NCBI RefSeq assembly: GCF_023657445.1
Contig: NZ_JAGTWY010000001.1
Span: forward strand, 2,108,001-2,172,000
Length of the DNA: 64,000 nt
Source of the DNA: Marinobacter sediminum
GTDB lineage: Bacteria > Pseudomonadota > Gammaproteobacteria > Pseudomonadales > Oleiphilaceae
Direction: 5' to 3'
Below are positions 29,128 to 38,513 of this stretch, piece by piece (within the stretch, counting starts at the first letter, position 1; the number at the start of each line of letters is the position of its first letter). A program made the translations under genes and the position numbers. Under the pieces are notes generated by a model. It searched no databases. It was not told the origin of the DNA and saw nothing but the letters and a program-made list of their open reading frames with translations.

Positions 29128-30638
29128 ACCCGGAACTCGTTCTCCCGATCCTGATACCACTGACCGCCGGTGCCCTGTCCCTGGCGTTTTGGCGCTCCGT
29201 CCGCTTACAGCGCATGCTTGCAGTCATTGCCACTGGGCTTTTGCTCGGATCCGGAGTGTGGCTGATGCGCTCGACCATCGAGCAAGGTTTTCTTGTGGCG
29301 GAAATGGGCAGCTGGCCTGCTCCATTCAGCATCGTACTTGTATCCGACATGCTTGGCGCCATCATGATCGTGCTCACCGGCATTATCGGCCTCGCCATCG
29401 CCATCTATTCACTCGCCTCAACGCCGAGAGGCCACGAAAAATTCGGCTATTACCCACTGATGCACCTGTTACTTGCCGGGGTAGCCGGAGCCTTCCTTAC
29501 CGGTGATATATTCAACCTGTTCGTCTGGTTTGAGGTGATGCTGCTCGCTTCGTTTGCATTGCTAACCCTCGGCGGGGAGCGCGCTCAGATGGAGGGTGCC
29601 ATCAAGTATGTGACCCTGAACCTGTTTTCATCTGCCATTTTCCTGTCTGCCGTGGGTTTGCTCTATGGCATGGTCGGTACCCTGAACATGGCGGATATCG
29701 CCCAAAAATTAAACAGCGTTGAAGATCCCGGGATGGTTACGGTGGTTTCCCTGATGTTTATGATGTCGTTCGGCATCAAGGCGGCGGCGTTCCCTCTGTT
29801 TTTCTGGCTCCCTGCTTCTTACCACACCCCTCAGGTCGCGGTTTCGGCGCTGTTTGCGGGCTTGCTTACAAAGGTCGGGGTGTACGCGCTTTATCGGGTA
29901 TTCACGTTAATTTTCACACAGGATGTCGCGTACACCCACACCATACTGCTTTGGGCCGCCGCCCTCACGATGCTGACGGGCGTGCTCGGGGCCGCGGCAC
30001 AGTTTGAGTTCCGCCGGATTCTGTCTTTCCATATCGTCAGTCAGATTGGCTACATGCTTCTGGGCCTTGCCCTTTTCACGCCACTGGCTCTGATTGGTGG
30101 GGTGTTTTACATCATGCACCACATCATCGTGAAGACGAACCTGTTCCTGGTGAGCGGCATCACCTATCGCCTGCTGGGCAGCTATGAACTGAAAGATCTG
30201 GGTGGTGTTTACCGTCAGCGTCCTTACCTGGCCCTGTTGTTTTTGATTCCGGCGTTGTCGCTCGCCGGTATTCCGCCTTTGTCCGGCTTTTTCGCCAAGT
30301 TCATTGTTGTGCGTGCAAGCCTTGAAGCCAGCGAATATGTCATCACAGCTATCGCCTTGCTGGTGGGGTTGCTGACACTGTATTCGATGATCAAGATCTG
30401 GGCAGAAGTGTTCTGGAAAAAGGTCCCGGAACATGTGGCGGATGTGAGCAGGCTCAATGGCGACGTCAAAGACAAACACAACTGGGCCTATTATGTGCCT
30501 GTCGTGGGTCTCGCCATGTGTACACTGATCATTGGTCTTTATGGTCAGCCTGTTTACGTGCTCGCCGAAACGGCCGCCAACCAGTTGATGAACCCGCAAC
30601 TGTATATTGAAGCAGTTCTTGGAGGGCAGTCGAAGTGA
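29124..30638 (+). CDS. mnhD: Na+/H+ antiporter subunit D (second Mrp operon)
   Basis: A 504-residue NuoN/NuoM-like subunit with about fourteen helices. Glu helix [20 protein letters not shown] and Lys-bearing [20 protein letters not shown] mark the proton path. The initiation codon is a TTG at 29124 within the 4-nt overlap with mnhC. Overlaps mnhE by 4 nt. Confidence 0.94.
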   Translation: MNPELVLPILIPLTAGALSLAFWRSVRLQRMLAVIATGLLLGSGVWLMRSTIEQGFLVAEMGSWPAPFSIVLVSDMLGAIMIVLTGIIGLAIAIYSLASTPRGHEKFGYYPLMHLLLAGVAGAFLTGDIFNLFVWFEVMLLASFALLTLGGERAQMEGAIKYVTLNLFSSAIFLSAVGLLYGMVGTLNMADIAQKLNSVEDPGMVTVVSLMFMMSFGIKAAAFPLFFWLPASYHTPQVAVSALFAGLLTKVGVYALYRVFTLIFTQDVAYTHTILLWAAALTMLTGVLGAAAQFEFRRILSFHIVSQIGYMLLGLALFTPLALIGGVFYIMHHIIVKTNLFLVSGITYRLLGSYELKDLGGVYRQRPYLALLFLIPALSLAGIPPLSGFFAKFIVVRASLEASEYVITAIALLVGLLTLYSMIKIWAEVFWKKVPEHVADVSRLNGDVKDKHNWAYYVPVVGLAMCTLIIGLYGQPVYVLAETAANQLMNPQLYIEAVLGGQSK

Positions 30639-31108
30639 TCGGTCTCTTCTGGAATTTGCTGCTGGCTTTGGCCTGGGTGACTCTCAGTGGCAGCGTCACT
30701 GCCATGAATCTGCTGGCAGGTTTTTGCTTTGGCTACATCGCACTCATGGTACTGCAGAAGCAGGTACCCGCGTTAAATGGATACTCCCGCAGGATTCCGC
30801 GGGTTTTGGCTTTTTTGTTCTTTTTTCTGAAAGAGCTGGTGAAATCAAACGTACGGGTTGCTTACGATGTCGCAACACCGGTTTGGCATATGAAGCCCGG
30901 TGTGATCGCGTTTCCTCTCAATGCAAAGACCGACATGGAGATTATGTTTGTCAGCAGTGTTATCTCCCTGACTCCGGGTACGCTAAGCCTGGATGTTTCC
31001 GATGATCGGCAGGTGCTGTTCATCCACGCCATGTTTCTTCAGGACGAGGAGCAACTCAGAAATGACCTGAGGGAACTGGAACACCGAATCCTGAAGGTAA
31101 TGCGATAG
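30635..31108 (+). CDS. mnhE: Na+/H+ antiporter subunit E (second Mrp operon)
   Basis: A 157-residue MrpE with N-terminal helices and the cytoplasmic motif VISLTPGTLSLDVSDDRQVL followed by HAMFLQDEEQLRNDL. It begins with GTG within a 4-nt overlap with mnhD, preceded by GGAGGG in the end of that gene. Eight nt separate it from mnhF. Confidence 0.94.
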   Translation: MIGLFWNLLLALAWVTLSGSVTAMNLLAGFCFGYIALMVLQKQVPALNGYSRRIPRVLAFLFFFLKELVKSNVRVAYDVATPVWHMKPGVIAFPLNAKTDMEIMFVSSVISLTPGTLSLDVSDDRQVLFIHAMFLQDEEQLRNDLRELEHRILKVMR

Positions 31109-31116
31109 GGGCCGCC

Positions 31117-31389
31117 ATGCTTGACGTTGCAATCAATGTTGTCTATTTCATGCTGTCTCTGGCGCTGCTTTTTGCGTTCATCCGGCTGACCCGCGGCCCT
31201 TCCCTGGCTGACCGGGTCGTCGCGCTGGAGCTGATTGCATCCGTTGTGGTTGGCTACGTCGGAGTACACGCCATTGATACCGGGGTCTCCAGTTTTCTTG
31301 ATGTCGCAATCGTCATCGCCCTGACAGCCTTTCTTGCGGCGATTGGGTTCGCCAGATTCCTGGAACGGGGAGGTCTCAAGAATGAGTGA
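31117..31389 (+). CDS. mnhF: Na+/H+ antiporter subunit F (second Mrp operon)
   Basis: A 90-residue, three-helix subunit with the motif IRLTRGPSLADRVVALELIA, equivalent to the GP-x2-ADRV element of MrpF. Its 3' end overlaps the mnhG start by 8 nt. Confidence 0.94.
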   Translation: MLDVAINVVYFMLSLALLFAFIRLTRGPSLADRVVALELIASVVVGYVGVHAIDTGVSSFLDVAIVIALTAFLAAIGFARFLERGGLKNE

Positions 31390-31792
31390 AATCTTCGTCT
31401 CTATTCTGCTGCTGGCAGGGGCTTCTTTCATGGTTCTTGCGGCCATCGGAATTGTTCGATTGCCTGACCTGCCTACCCGCATGCATGCCTCCACCAAAGC
31501 AGGCGCTTTGGGTGCCATGCTCACCATGGCCGGTGTTGCGCTTCACTTTGCAGACAGCGCTGTCGTCGCAAGGGCGGTCGCTTTTATCGTATTTATTCTT
31601 TTGACTGCACCGATTGCAGCTCATGTCATAGGCAGGGCAGGTTATTTCACTGGCATAGAGCTATGGGGGGGGACAACCAAAGACGAGCTGCGTGAGCGCT
31701 ATGATCCCGACAGCCACAAGCTTTATAGCGGACTAGAAGAAAGAACGGCGAGGTCTACCGCTCCTCGGGCACAGGACGGCTCTGACCAATGA
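31382..31792 (+). CDS. mnhG: Na+/H+ antiporter subunit G (second Mrp operon)
   Basis: A 136-residue MrpG, from the ATG at 31382 with GGGGAGG just upstream. The motif GIVRLPDLPTRMHASTKAGA and the ILLTAPIAAHVIGRAG helix are typical. It is about 25 residues longer than the copy in the first operon because of a charged C-terminal tail (GLEERTARSTAPRAQDGSDQ). It is the last gene of the second Mrp operon. Confidence 0.94.
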   Translation: MSEIFVSILLLAGASFMVLAAIGIVRLPDLPTRMHASTKAGALGAMLTMAGVALHFADSAVVARAVAFIVFILLTAPIAAHVIGRAGYFTGIELWGGTTKDELRERYDPDSHKLYSGLEERTARSTAPRAQDGSDQ

Positions 31793-31859
31793 ATTGTCAT
31801 TGGAAGTGTATAAAATTGCCGTATAGTAGGCTCCCAAACTCTTCTGAGGAGCCCAGCGT

Positions 31860-32141
31860 ATGCTGCAAGTAAATGAATATTTCGACGGCCAGGCCAAGTC
31901 CATTTCCTTTCAGACCTCGACCCTGCCAGCCACCGTTGGCGTGATTAGCCCGGGCGAGTACGAGTTCGGCACCAGCAAAAAAGAAACCATGACGGTGATC
32001 AGCGGCGCCCTGACGGTGCTTTTGCCGGGCGTTGAAGAATGGATGACCTATGGCGCAGGCGAAAGTTTCGACGTCGCAGGTCAATCCAGCTTCAAGGCAA
32101 AAACAGATATTGATACAGCCTACCTTTGCACCTACGAATAA
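31860..32141 (+). CDS. ppnP: Pyrimidine/purine nucleoside phosphorylase PpnP (UPF0345)
   Basis: A 93-residue cupin-fold enzyme that splits nucleosides with phosphate to base and ribose-1-phosphate. The family signature is complete: [15 protein letters not shown] at the N-terminus, [20 protein letters not shown] and [18 protein letters not shown]. Length equals the E. coli protein (94). AGGAG lies about 10 nt before the ATG. It is followed by its own terminator and has no operon partner. Confidence 0.95.
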   Translation: MLQVNEYFDGQAKSISFQTSTLPATVGVISPGEYEFGTSKKETMTVISGALTVLLPGVEEWMTYGAGESFDVAGQSSFKAKTDIDTAYLCTYE

Positions 32142-32160
32142 CATAAGCGTTCGCAGAGCG

Positions 32161-32205
32161 TACCCGGCGTTTCATTTAAATGCCGGGTAATTCTGGTTTT
32201 TTTCA
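32161..32205 (+). terminator. Intrinsic terminator after ppnP
   Basis: TACCCGGC (32161-32168) pairs perfectly with GCCGGGTA (32182-32189) across a 13-nt loop and is followed, after ATTCTGG, by a run of seven T. Confidence 0.75.
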
Positions 32206-32295
32206 CAACCCAAGGTTCACGTTTCAATCAATCTGTGTCAGATTTACTTCTGTTTCTCGCGATAACATCAACAACTGAGAAAGAGGAAGCAAGTG

Positions 32296-33939
32296 ATGGC
32301 ACAGACCCGAATTCTCCCGCCGGCGGATAATGCCTATCAGTATCCGCTGCTGATCAAGCAACTTCTGCTATCCGGTCCGCGCTACTCGCCAGATCAGGAA
32401 ATCGTGTATGCCAATCGCAGCAAGTACACCTACACCGACCTGGTAGAACGCATTCATCGCCTGGCCAACGCCCTGACCGATGCGGGCGTAAAAGCAGGCG
32501 ACACCGTGGCTGTGATGGACTGGGATACCCCCCGCTATCTGGAGTGTTTTTTTGCAGTCCCAATGATTGGCGCGATTCTGCACACGATTAATATACGCCT
32601 TTCACCGGATCAGATCGTTTACACCATGAACCACGCCGAAGACGATGTGGTCCTGGTACACGATGATTTCCTGCCGATTCTTGACTCAGTCAAAGACGAA
32701 ATCAAAACAGTCAAAACCTATATTCAGCTCACCGATGAGGCATCCGCCAAGTCCACGAAGCTGGAGACTGCCGGCGAATACGAAGCCATGCTCTCCAGCG
32801 CCAGCACAGAGTTCGACTTTCCGGACTTTGACGAGAACAGTGTCGCAACCACCTTTTACACCACCGGCACCACTGGCAACCCGAAAGGCGTTTACTTCAG
32901 CCATCGGCAGCTGGTTCTCCACACACTGGCGATGACCGGTTCACTCTCTGCGCACGATGAAATGCCGCTTCTTCGCTCCAGTTCGGTATATATGCCGGTT
33001 ACTCCCATGTTCCACGTTCATGCCTGGGGCGTTCCCTACGCCGCCACCATGATGGGCATCAAACAGGTGTATCCAGGCCGGTATGAACCGGAACTGCTGG
33101 TCGACCTGCTTAAGGAGCACAAGGTCACCTTCTCTCACTGCGTACCGACCATCATGCAGATGATGATGGCGACCGAATCCATTAAAACCGCAGACCTGAG
33201 CAACTGGCATGTATTGATCGGCGGCAGTGCCCTGACCAAGGGACTGTGCGACGCCGGTGCCAAGCTCGGCATTCACATGTACACCGCGTACGGCATGTCC
33301 GAGACCTGCCCACTGCTGAGCGCTACCCATCTGACCCCGGAAGACATGGAACTGCCACTGGAGCAGCAGACTGCCACACGGGTCAAGACCGGCATTGCAG
33401 CGCCCATGGTGGAGCTTGATATCTTCGACCCGGACGGCAAGCCAGTTGCCCACGACGGTGAGGCCAAAGGCGAGGTGGTGGCACGAGCGCCCTGGCTGAC
33501 CCAGAGCTACTTCAAGGAAAAAGAGAAGGGTGAGGAATTGTGGCAAGGTGGCTGGCTACACACCGGTGATGTCGCATCCATGGAGCCTGACCACACACTG
33601 GTCATCAAGGACCGCATCAAGGACGTGATCAAGACCGGCGGTGAATGGCTGTCCTCACTGGACCTCGAAAACCTGATCAGTCAGCATCCGGCCGTCGCCG
33701 GCGCAGCCGTAGTCGGTGTACCCGACGAGAAGTGGGGAGAACGTCCGCACGCACTTGTGATGCTTAAGCCAGGAGAGCAGGCAAGTCTGGAAGATATCCA
33801 GAATCACCTGAAAAAGTTTGTTGAAGCTGGTGAAATCAACAAGTGGGCCATCCCTGAGCAGATGGATTTCGTTGAGGATATTCCCAAGACCAGTGTTGGC
33901 AAGATCAACAAGAAGCTGATCCGGGACCAGCTAAAGTAA
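32296..33939 (+). CDS. Acyl-CoA synthetase (AMP-forming), AlkK/medium-chain type
   Basis: A 547-residue fatty-acid CoA ligase of the AMP-binding family, activating fatty acids through an acyl-adenylate. The P-loop-like motif TFYTTGTTGNPKGVYFSHRQ, the AYGMSETCPLLS motif, TGDVA and the hinge/Lys region IKDVIKTGGEWLSSLDLE are all present, with the C-terminal catalytic Lys in TSVGKINKK. Overall order resembles medium-chain ligases such as AlkK; chain length is inferred. The ATG at 32296 lies directly after an in-frame GTG and follows GAGGAAG. A perfect bidirectional terminator follows. Confidence 0.92.
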   Translation: MAQTRILPPADNAYQYPLLIKQLLLSGPRYSPDQEIVYANRSKYTYTDLVERIHRLANALTDAGVKAGDTVAVMDWDTPRYLECFFAVPMIGAILHTINIRLSPDQIVYTMNHAEDDVVLVHDDFLPILDSVKDEIKTVKTYIQLTDEASAKSTKLETAGEYEAMLSSASTEFDFPDFDENSVATTFYTTGTTGNPKGVYFSHRQLVLHTLAMTGSLSAHDEMPLLRSSSVYMPVTPMFHVHAWGVPYAATMMGIKQVYPGRYEPELLVDLLKEHKVTFSHCVPTIMQMMMATESIKTADLSNWHVLIGGSALTKGLCDAGAKLGIHMYTAYGMSETCPLLSATHLTPEDMELPLEQQTATRVKTGIAAPMVELDIFDPDGKPVAHDGEAKGEVVARAPWLTQSYFKEKEKGEELWQGGWLHTGDVASMEPDHTLVIKDRIKDVIKTGGEWLSSLDLENLISQHPAVAGAAVVGVPDEKWGERPHALVMLKPGEQASLEDIQNHLKKFVEAGEINKWAIPEQMDFVEDIPKTSVGKINKKLIRDQLK

Positions 33940-33963
33940 CCTTTGCCTGAATTCATTCAGTCC

Positions 33964-33994
33964 AAAAAGGCCAGCTCATGTAGCTGGCCTTTTT
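33964..33994. terminator. Bidirectional intrinsic terminator
   Basis: AAAAAGGCCAGCT (33964-33976) and AGCTGGCCTTTTT (33982-33994) form a perfect 13-bp stem with a 5-nt loop. The T and A runs at each end let it terminate both the acyl-CoA synthetase and the convergent dadA. Confidence 0.95.
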
Positions 33995-34010
33995 GGTTTC
34001 AGTGGGAACA

Positions 34011-35264
34011 TCACACACCGGAGAACGTAAAATCCACCTCCGGCTTGCGGCCATCGACGATATCCGCCAGTGCTGCAGCAGAACCACAGGAGTGAGTCCA
34101 GCCCAGAGTGCCGTGGCCGGTATTCAGGTAGAGGTTGGCGAAGTGGCTCTTGCCAACGTATGGCACATTGGAGGGAGTAGCCGGGCGCAGTCCGGTCCAG
34201 AATTCTGCCTGATCCCAGAGTCCCGCCTCCGGCATGATTTCAGCCGTACGGCGTACAATAGCGCGGCAACGGCTAAGGTTGAGGTCTCGGCTATACCCAT
34301 TCAATTCCGCCGTGCCAGCCACACGCAGACTGTCACCAAGTCGAGAGAACACCAGCTTGTATTCGTCGTCAGTGAGACTGACGTTATAAGCCGCCTCTTC
34401 ATTGTTGACTGGAACCGTAATCGAGTAGCCCTTGGCCGGATAAATATTCAGGAACAGCCCGATCTTCCTGGCGAGTATTGCGCTATAGCTGCCAAGACTT
34501 AGAACATAGGAGTCACCACGCAACGTTTCGTGGCGGCCTTCCCTGATGGTCTGGACGCCCAGAATGCGATCTCCGGCATGCTCGAAGCCAAGGATTTCGG
34601 TGCCGAACCGGAACTCCACACCTGCCTCGACACAGCGCTTCGCGAGGTTCTGAGTGAACATCAGGGCATCACCGGACTCATCTTCCGAGGTATAGGTGGC
34701 ACCGGCAATCCTGTTCTTGATCGGCTTCAGCGCCGGCTCCAGCTCAATGGCTCGATCAGCATCAATAATCTGCCGGTCGCAGCCCAGTTCCTGCATGATC
34801 CGGGTCGGTTCTATCGCGCCGTCAAACTCAGCGGGATTGGTGTAGAAATGAATGATGCCTTTCTCCAGATGGTCGTATTCGACATCCGCATCTTTACGCA
34901 GAGCCTGAAGCTGGCTTCGGCTGTAGCTGCCAAGATTAACCATCTGGCGGATATTGTGTGCTGCCTTTGCAGACGTGCACTCGGTCAGAAAGGCGATGGC
35001 CCAACGCCACTGGGCCGGGTCAAAACGGGGGCGGAAAAGCAGCGGTGCATCAGGCCGGGTCAGCCACTTGAGAACTTTCAGGGGGGCGGATGGGTTGGCC
35101 CAGGGCTCCGCGTGAGAAACCGAGACCTGCCCCCCATTGGCGTAACTGGTTTCCAATCCGGCTTGATTCTGTCGGTCGATCACCGTTACCTGGTGGCCCT
35201 GCTTCTGCAGAAACCAGGCGGTGGTCGTGCCAACCACACCCGCACCTAAAACCAGTATATGCAT
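34011..35264 (-). CDS. dadA: D-amino acid dehydrogenase small subunit
   Basis: A 417-residue membrane-associated FAD enzyme that oxidises D-amino acids, typically D-alanine, to 2-oxo acids, feeding electrons to the respiratory chain. The FAD-binding motif VLGAGVVGTTTAWFLQKQGH is at the extreme N-terminus and the C-terminal FAD contact reads LYLNTGHGTLGWTHSCGSAA. Length matches E. coli DadA (432). No alanine racemase or Lrp-type regulator is adjacent, so it is a stand-alone gene here. Confidence 0.93.
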   Translation of the reverse strand: MHILVLGAGVVGTTTAWFLQKQGHQVTVIDRQNQAGLETSYANGGQVSVSHAEPWANPSAPLKVLKWLTRPDAPLLFRPRFDPAQWRWAIAFLTECTSAKAAHNIRQMVNLGSYSRSQLQALRKDADVEYDHLEKGIIHFYTNPAEFDGAIEPTRIMQELGCDRQIIDADRAIELEPALKPIKNRIAGATYTSEDESGDALMFTQNLAKRCVEAGVEFRFGTEILGFEHAGDRILGVQTIREGRHETLRGDSYVLSLGSYSAILARKIGLFLNIYPAKGYSITVPVNNEEAAYNVSLTDDEYKLVFSRLGDSLRVAGTAELNGYSRDLNLSRCRAIVRRTAEIMPEAGLWDQAEFWTGLRPATPSNVPYVGKSHFANLYLNTGHGTLGWTHSCGSAAALADIVDGRKPEVDFTFSGV

Positions 35265-35404
35265 GCTTGCCTCCGGTCAAAGCGAGCCCAAGGCCCGGAA
35301 AAGAATCCAGCCTTCTTCAATCAGGCTCCAGTCGTTTTGTAAACAGAATATATGCTCAGCAGGCTATTGTAGCGTGAGCAGCAAGCGATTGCGTGCCTTA
35401 CCCC

Positions 35405-35761
35405 TCAGCCACCGGACCGCTTGACCGTCCAGCCTTTCGCTTGCAGAAGCGGAACCAGGATATCGCGCTGATCGCCCTGAATCTCCACAACCCCGTCCTT
35501 CACCGTGCCACCAGTACCGCATTTTGCTTTCAATACCTTGGCTAACGACTTGAGTTCTTTGTCATCCAGAGGAATACCTGTCACCAGGGTCACGCCCTTA
35601 CCTTTGCGCCCCTTGGTTTCCCGGCTAACCCGCACAACACCGTCACCGGCTGGGCGAGAGGGATGTCCACAGGTACATTCGGATACCGGGTTACGACAGT
35701 CCGGGCACATCCGCCCTTGCTCGGTGGAAAAAACCAGGCCGCCTTCAGATCGTTTTTTCAT
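35405..35761 (-). CDS. yciH: SUI1-family translation factor YciH
   Basis: A 118-residue homologue of eukaryotic eIF1 (SUI1), implicated in start-site fidelity. I start it at the ATG at 35761 (MKKRSEGG), which has GGAGAGGAG immediately upstream. An N-terminal putative zinc site (CPDC, CTC) precedes the SUI1 core with RETKGRKGKGVTLVTG, KCGTGGTVKDGVVEIQGDQR and the C-terminal LQAKGWTVKRSGG. Length is close to the E. coli protein (108). Confidence 0.93.
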   Translation of the reverse strand: MKKRSEGGLVFSTEQGRMCPDCRNPVSECTCGHPSRPAGDGVVRVSRETKGRKGKGVTLVTGIPLDDKELKSLAKVLKAKCGTGGTVKDGVVEIQGDQRDILVPLLQAKGWTVKRSGG

Positions 35762-35798
35762 CTCCTCTCCGTGCTCTCTGCTCTTAACCTTGTCATGA

Positions 35799-36329
35799 TT
35801 AATCAAGGCCCGGAGGGTACTTGGAAAACATTTCCGCGACCACCTCATCAATCAGCTCACGGCGAGTCTCGGGGGACTGGCTTTCATTGAGGTAGCGACG
35901 ACTGGCAGCGCGCCAGACGATCTGGTCGGTCTTGGTATCCACGAGTTCCACCACAAGTTTACCTTCCTGAATCTGACGAATAGGAGGAGGCGCTGAGAGT
36001 CCCCATCCGAAATTGCCAGTGCCGAAACCGAACCCGAGACCCAGTCCGGACTGCTCCAGCCGTTCCTGTTCCACGATCTGCCAGTTCACCAGCAGATCAG
36101 CCTCGCCTTCGGGCACCTTGCGCAATGCCTTGCGATTCAGTTCCCGCTCGACGGCACCCTGCACCCGGTTGCCATCCAGTGAAACGAATGAGGAGTTGCC
36201 CGCATTCGGAGCAAAAGCCCAGGATGAGTAAGTACCGAACACCACGGAGGAGTTGTAATCCGTGACCACATTGCTGGCACAACCCGATAGCACCAGAGCA
36301 ATCACGGACATCATCAGAAAACGCATCAT
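35799..36329 (-). CDS. DUF4136 family lipoprotein
   Basis: A 176-residue envelope lipoprotein. The signal MMRFLMMSVIALVLSGC ends in a lipobox (Cys17), and DUF4136 features follow: the DYNSSVVFGTYSSWAF start, the helix RVQGAVERELNRKAL with EADLLVNW, and the end REL-IDEVVAEMFSKYPP. A Gly-rich insertion (GLGLGFGFGTGNFGWG) replaces the usual linker. Function unknown. It reads toward yciH on the same strand, 37 nt before that gene's start. Confidence 0.85.
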   Translation of the reverse strand: MMRFLMMSVIALVLSGCASNVVTDYNSSVVFGTYSSWAFAPNAGNSSFVSLDGNRVQGAVERELNRKALRKVPEGEADLLVNWQIVEQERLEQSGLGLGFGFGTGNFGWGLSAPPPIRQIQEGKLVVELVDTKTDQIVWRAASRRYLNESQSPETRRELIDEVVAEMFSKYPPGLD

Positions 36330-36404
36330 GAGTTCTTCCTGTTATCGAGTTCCTATACGCTCAGTATACGCACACGACACGCGCGGCGATGCCCTTTCGA
36401 TCCC

Positions 36405-37010
36405 TCATCTTTCAAAACTGTAATCCAGTTTTTGGGCCTCACAGAACGCACCAAAATCATCAGACTGATCCTCAGGCACAGAGATTGTCGCAGTCACTAC
36501 GGCGCCATAATCAACCAGCTCGACAACGCCACCGTGTACCTCGCACCAGTGCCGCAAGGGCTGCTCATCGGCGAACGACATGGTTACCGTGGCGGTGATC
36601 ACGGGCTTCTGGACCACTCGCTCAACCGCAGAGAGAACACTTTCAGCGGCACCAGCATAAGCCCTGACCAGGCCGCCTGCACCGAGCTTGATGCCCCCAA
36701 AGTATCGGATGACCATGACCAGAACATCACCCATGTCCTTGTGCTGGATCACACTCAGGATCGGCTTTCCGGCCGTACCGGAAGGCTCACCATCATCATT
36801 CATGGCCGCCTCTGCCGCAGAACCCGGTCGACCAATCTGATAGGCCCAGCAGACGTGGCGGGCATCGGGGTGGTCACGGTGAGCCTGATCCAACCAGGCT
36901 TTTACCTCTTCCCTCGAGCTGACCGGTGCAACACGAGCAATAAAACGGCTTTTCTTCACTTCCGTCTCCCGCTCAAGGTATCCTGCCGGGACGGGGTAAT
37001 CTTTACTCAT
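36405..37010 (-). CDS. yigZ: YigZ/IMPACT family protein
   Basis: A 201-residue protein of the IMPACT family (UPF0029). The N-terminal domain has the diagnostic KKSRFIARVAPV, HPDARHVCWAYQIG, NDDGEPSGTAGKPIL and VVMVIRYFGGIKLGAGGLVRAY motifs, followed by a C-terminal DUF1949 domain. The family may act near translation or stress response, but the bacterial role is unresolved. The start is taken at the ATG at 37010 rather than 37022. Confidence 0.93.
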   Translation of the reverse strand: MSKDYPVPAGYLERETEVKKSRFIARVAPVSSREEVKAWLDQAHRDHPDARHVCWAYQIGRPGSAAEAAMNDDGEPSGTAGKPILSVIQHKDMGDVLVMVIRYFGGIKLGAGGLVRAYAGAAESVLSAVERVVQKPVITATVTMSFADEQPLRHWCEVHGGVVELVDYGAVVTATISVPEDQSDDFGAFCEAQKLDYSFER

Positions 37011-37025
37011 GGGTCGGGGCACCTT

Positions 37026-37235
37026 ATGTCAGCTGACGGTGAAAACGGCAGTCCTGGAACTGCCAAACCAGCAAAAATCAGAAAAGCGGCCTGCGGAATC
37101 CGCTTCGATGAGGATGAACTGCAGGAGGGCATCGACTTCTCCGGCGCTGTCGAGCTCAAACCGGGTGATGACGATCTGCAGGAAGAAGCGAAATCAGGCG
37201 ATCGTAAACACCGGCAACCGAACCGTAACCCTTAG
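37026..37235 (+). CDS. Possible 69-residue acidic small protein
   Basis: An ATG at 37026 opens a 69-codon frame on the plus strand in the gap between yigZ and the sensor-kinase gene, ending 42 nt inside the 3' end of the latter. The product is hydrophilic and acidic (GIRFDEDELQEGIDFSGAVE, then GDDDLQEEAKSGD), with one Cys. The aspartate/glutamate pattern looks coding. The ribosome site (GGTCGGGG) is poor and no family is recognised, so it remains a candidate. Confidence 0.4.
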   Translation: MSADGENGSPGTAKPAKIRKAACGIRFDEDELQEGIDFSGAVELKPGDDDLQEEAKSGDRKHRQPNRNP

Positions 37236-38513
37236 CCCGCCAGATTGGCCATTGACCGCCCGAATCTCGCCATCGTGAGCGCTGATGATATCCCGGGCAA
37301 TTGCAAGACCCAAGCCCCAGCCCTTTCCACCCCGTGACTTGTCAGCCCGGAAGAACGGCTCGAACAGGTGCTGCACAAGTTCATCATCAACCCCCGGCCC
37401 TTCGTCCACGATATCAATGCTCACCCAGCCATCAGACACGGATGCCCTGATCCGGACCTGTTTACCGGGCGGGGTATGGTCCAGCGCGTTCTGCAGAATA
37501 TTGTCGAACGCCCGCTGCAGCAGACCGGCATCCCCCAGCACCGAAACATTCGCCATATCCGACTCAGCCACAAGCTTGCAGTCCACACCCTGGTGTTCTG
37601 CGTAATCAGCCGCATCCCGTAAGACGTGATTGACCAGGCTTACCGGTTTCACCGCCTCGCGCTCGAAATCCCCGCCCTGATCAGCAACCCGGTACAGAGT
37701 CAGGATCTGAGAGGTCATGGCTTCCAGACGTTCGTTCTGGCGCAGGATGCTCGCGATTAGCTGTTCGTCGGCGCCACTGTCGCTCGCAAGTTCGATCGCA
37801 ATACGCTGTCGCGTGAGCGGCGTTCTCAGGTCATGGGAGATATCCCGCAGAAGATGTTTTTGTCGTTCCAGCAGACTGCAAAGCTGCTCGGTCATAGCGT
37901 TGAAAGCCGCGGCCAACTGACCGACTTCATCACGGCGACTGGCGATTTTGTCACTGACCCGCAGCGACGTCTTGCCACCCGCGATCCTTTGCGCGGTGCT
38001 TTCCATGTGTTTCAGTGGCTGCGAAACCATGCGGGCAATCCACCAACATGCCAGGGTAATGAGCACGAATGCCAGGCCCAATTCAATGAAACGGAAAAAC
38101 TTCGGATCCAGCCAACCCTCCCCGTTTACACGTGGCCAGGCAACCAAACTATAGTTATCCGTTACGTCAATCACGGCGGGTTTCTGGGGGTACCAGCCAG
38201 ATTTCATACGGTCGCGAATGAATGAAGGCAAACGCCCATCATGCCTATCCCGCTCAATCAGAATAAGACGAAGTTCGAGGCGTTCACCCTGGGTTCTCAG
38301 AAACCGCCAGGCGTCGCCCCGACCTTCAGTTTCCCGAACCCGAATGGCTTCCAGAGCCAGCTCCCGCAAGCCAACCTGGCGCTCAATGGCCTGCCGCTCC
38401 CGGTCCAGCAAGGTTCTGGTGGCCAGATTGCTGACGACGACCGTAATCGCCATCGCCAGCCAGATCGACAGAAAAATCCGCCAGAACAGCGGGAACATCA
38501 TCCGTTTTTTCAC
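37194..38513 (-). CDS. CpxA-like sensor histidine kinase
   Basis: A 439-residue inner-membrane kinase with TM1 at about 10-30, a periplasmic domain of about 110 residues, TM2 at about 142-162 and a HAMP domain to about 215. The phosphoacceptor His227 lies in RDISHDLRTPLTRQR; the nucleotide-binding boxes are FDNILQNALDH (N), DIVDEGPGV (G1) and GKGWGLGLAIA (G2). The H-box and the arrangement with a response regulator and a Spy-like gene are like CpxA. Its start overlaps the regulator stop by 4 nt. Confidence 0.88.
   Translation of the reverse strand: MKKRMMFPLFWRIFLSIWLAMAITVVVSNLATRTLLDRERQAIERQVGLRELALEAIRVRETEGRGDAWRFLRTQGERLELRLILIERDRHDGRLPSFIRDRMKSGWYPQKPAVIDVTDNYSLVAWPRVNGEGWLDPKFFRFIELGLAFVLITLACWWIARMVSQPLKHMESTAQRIAGGKTSLRVSDKIASRRDEVGQLAAAFNAMTEQLCSLLERQKHLLRDISHDLRTPLTRQRIAIELASDSGADEQLIASILRQNERLEAMTSQILTLYRVADQGGDFEREAVKPVSLVNHVLRDAADYAEHQGVDCKLVAESDMANVSVLGDAGLLQRAFDNILQNALDHTPPGKQVRIRASVSDGWVSIDIVDEGPGVDDELVQHLFEPFFRADKSRGGKGWGLGLAIARDIISAHDGEIRAVNGQSGGLRVTVRLPVFTIA

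Noticed and set aside
29907..30599. 230-codon minus-strand frame inside the second mnhD
   Set aside because: Antisense to a strongly conserved membrane subunit; hydrophobic helices read backwards give the polar His/Gln-rich product seen.
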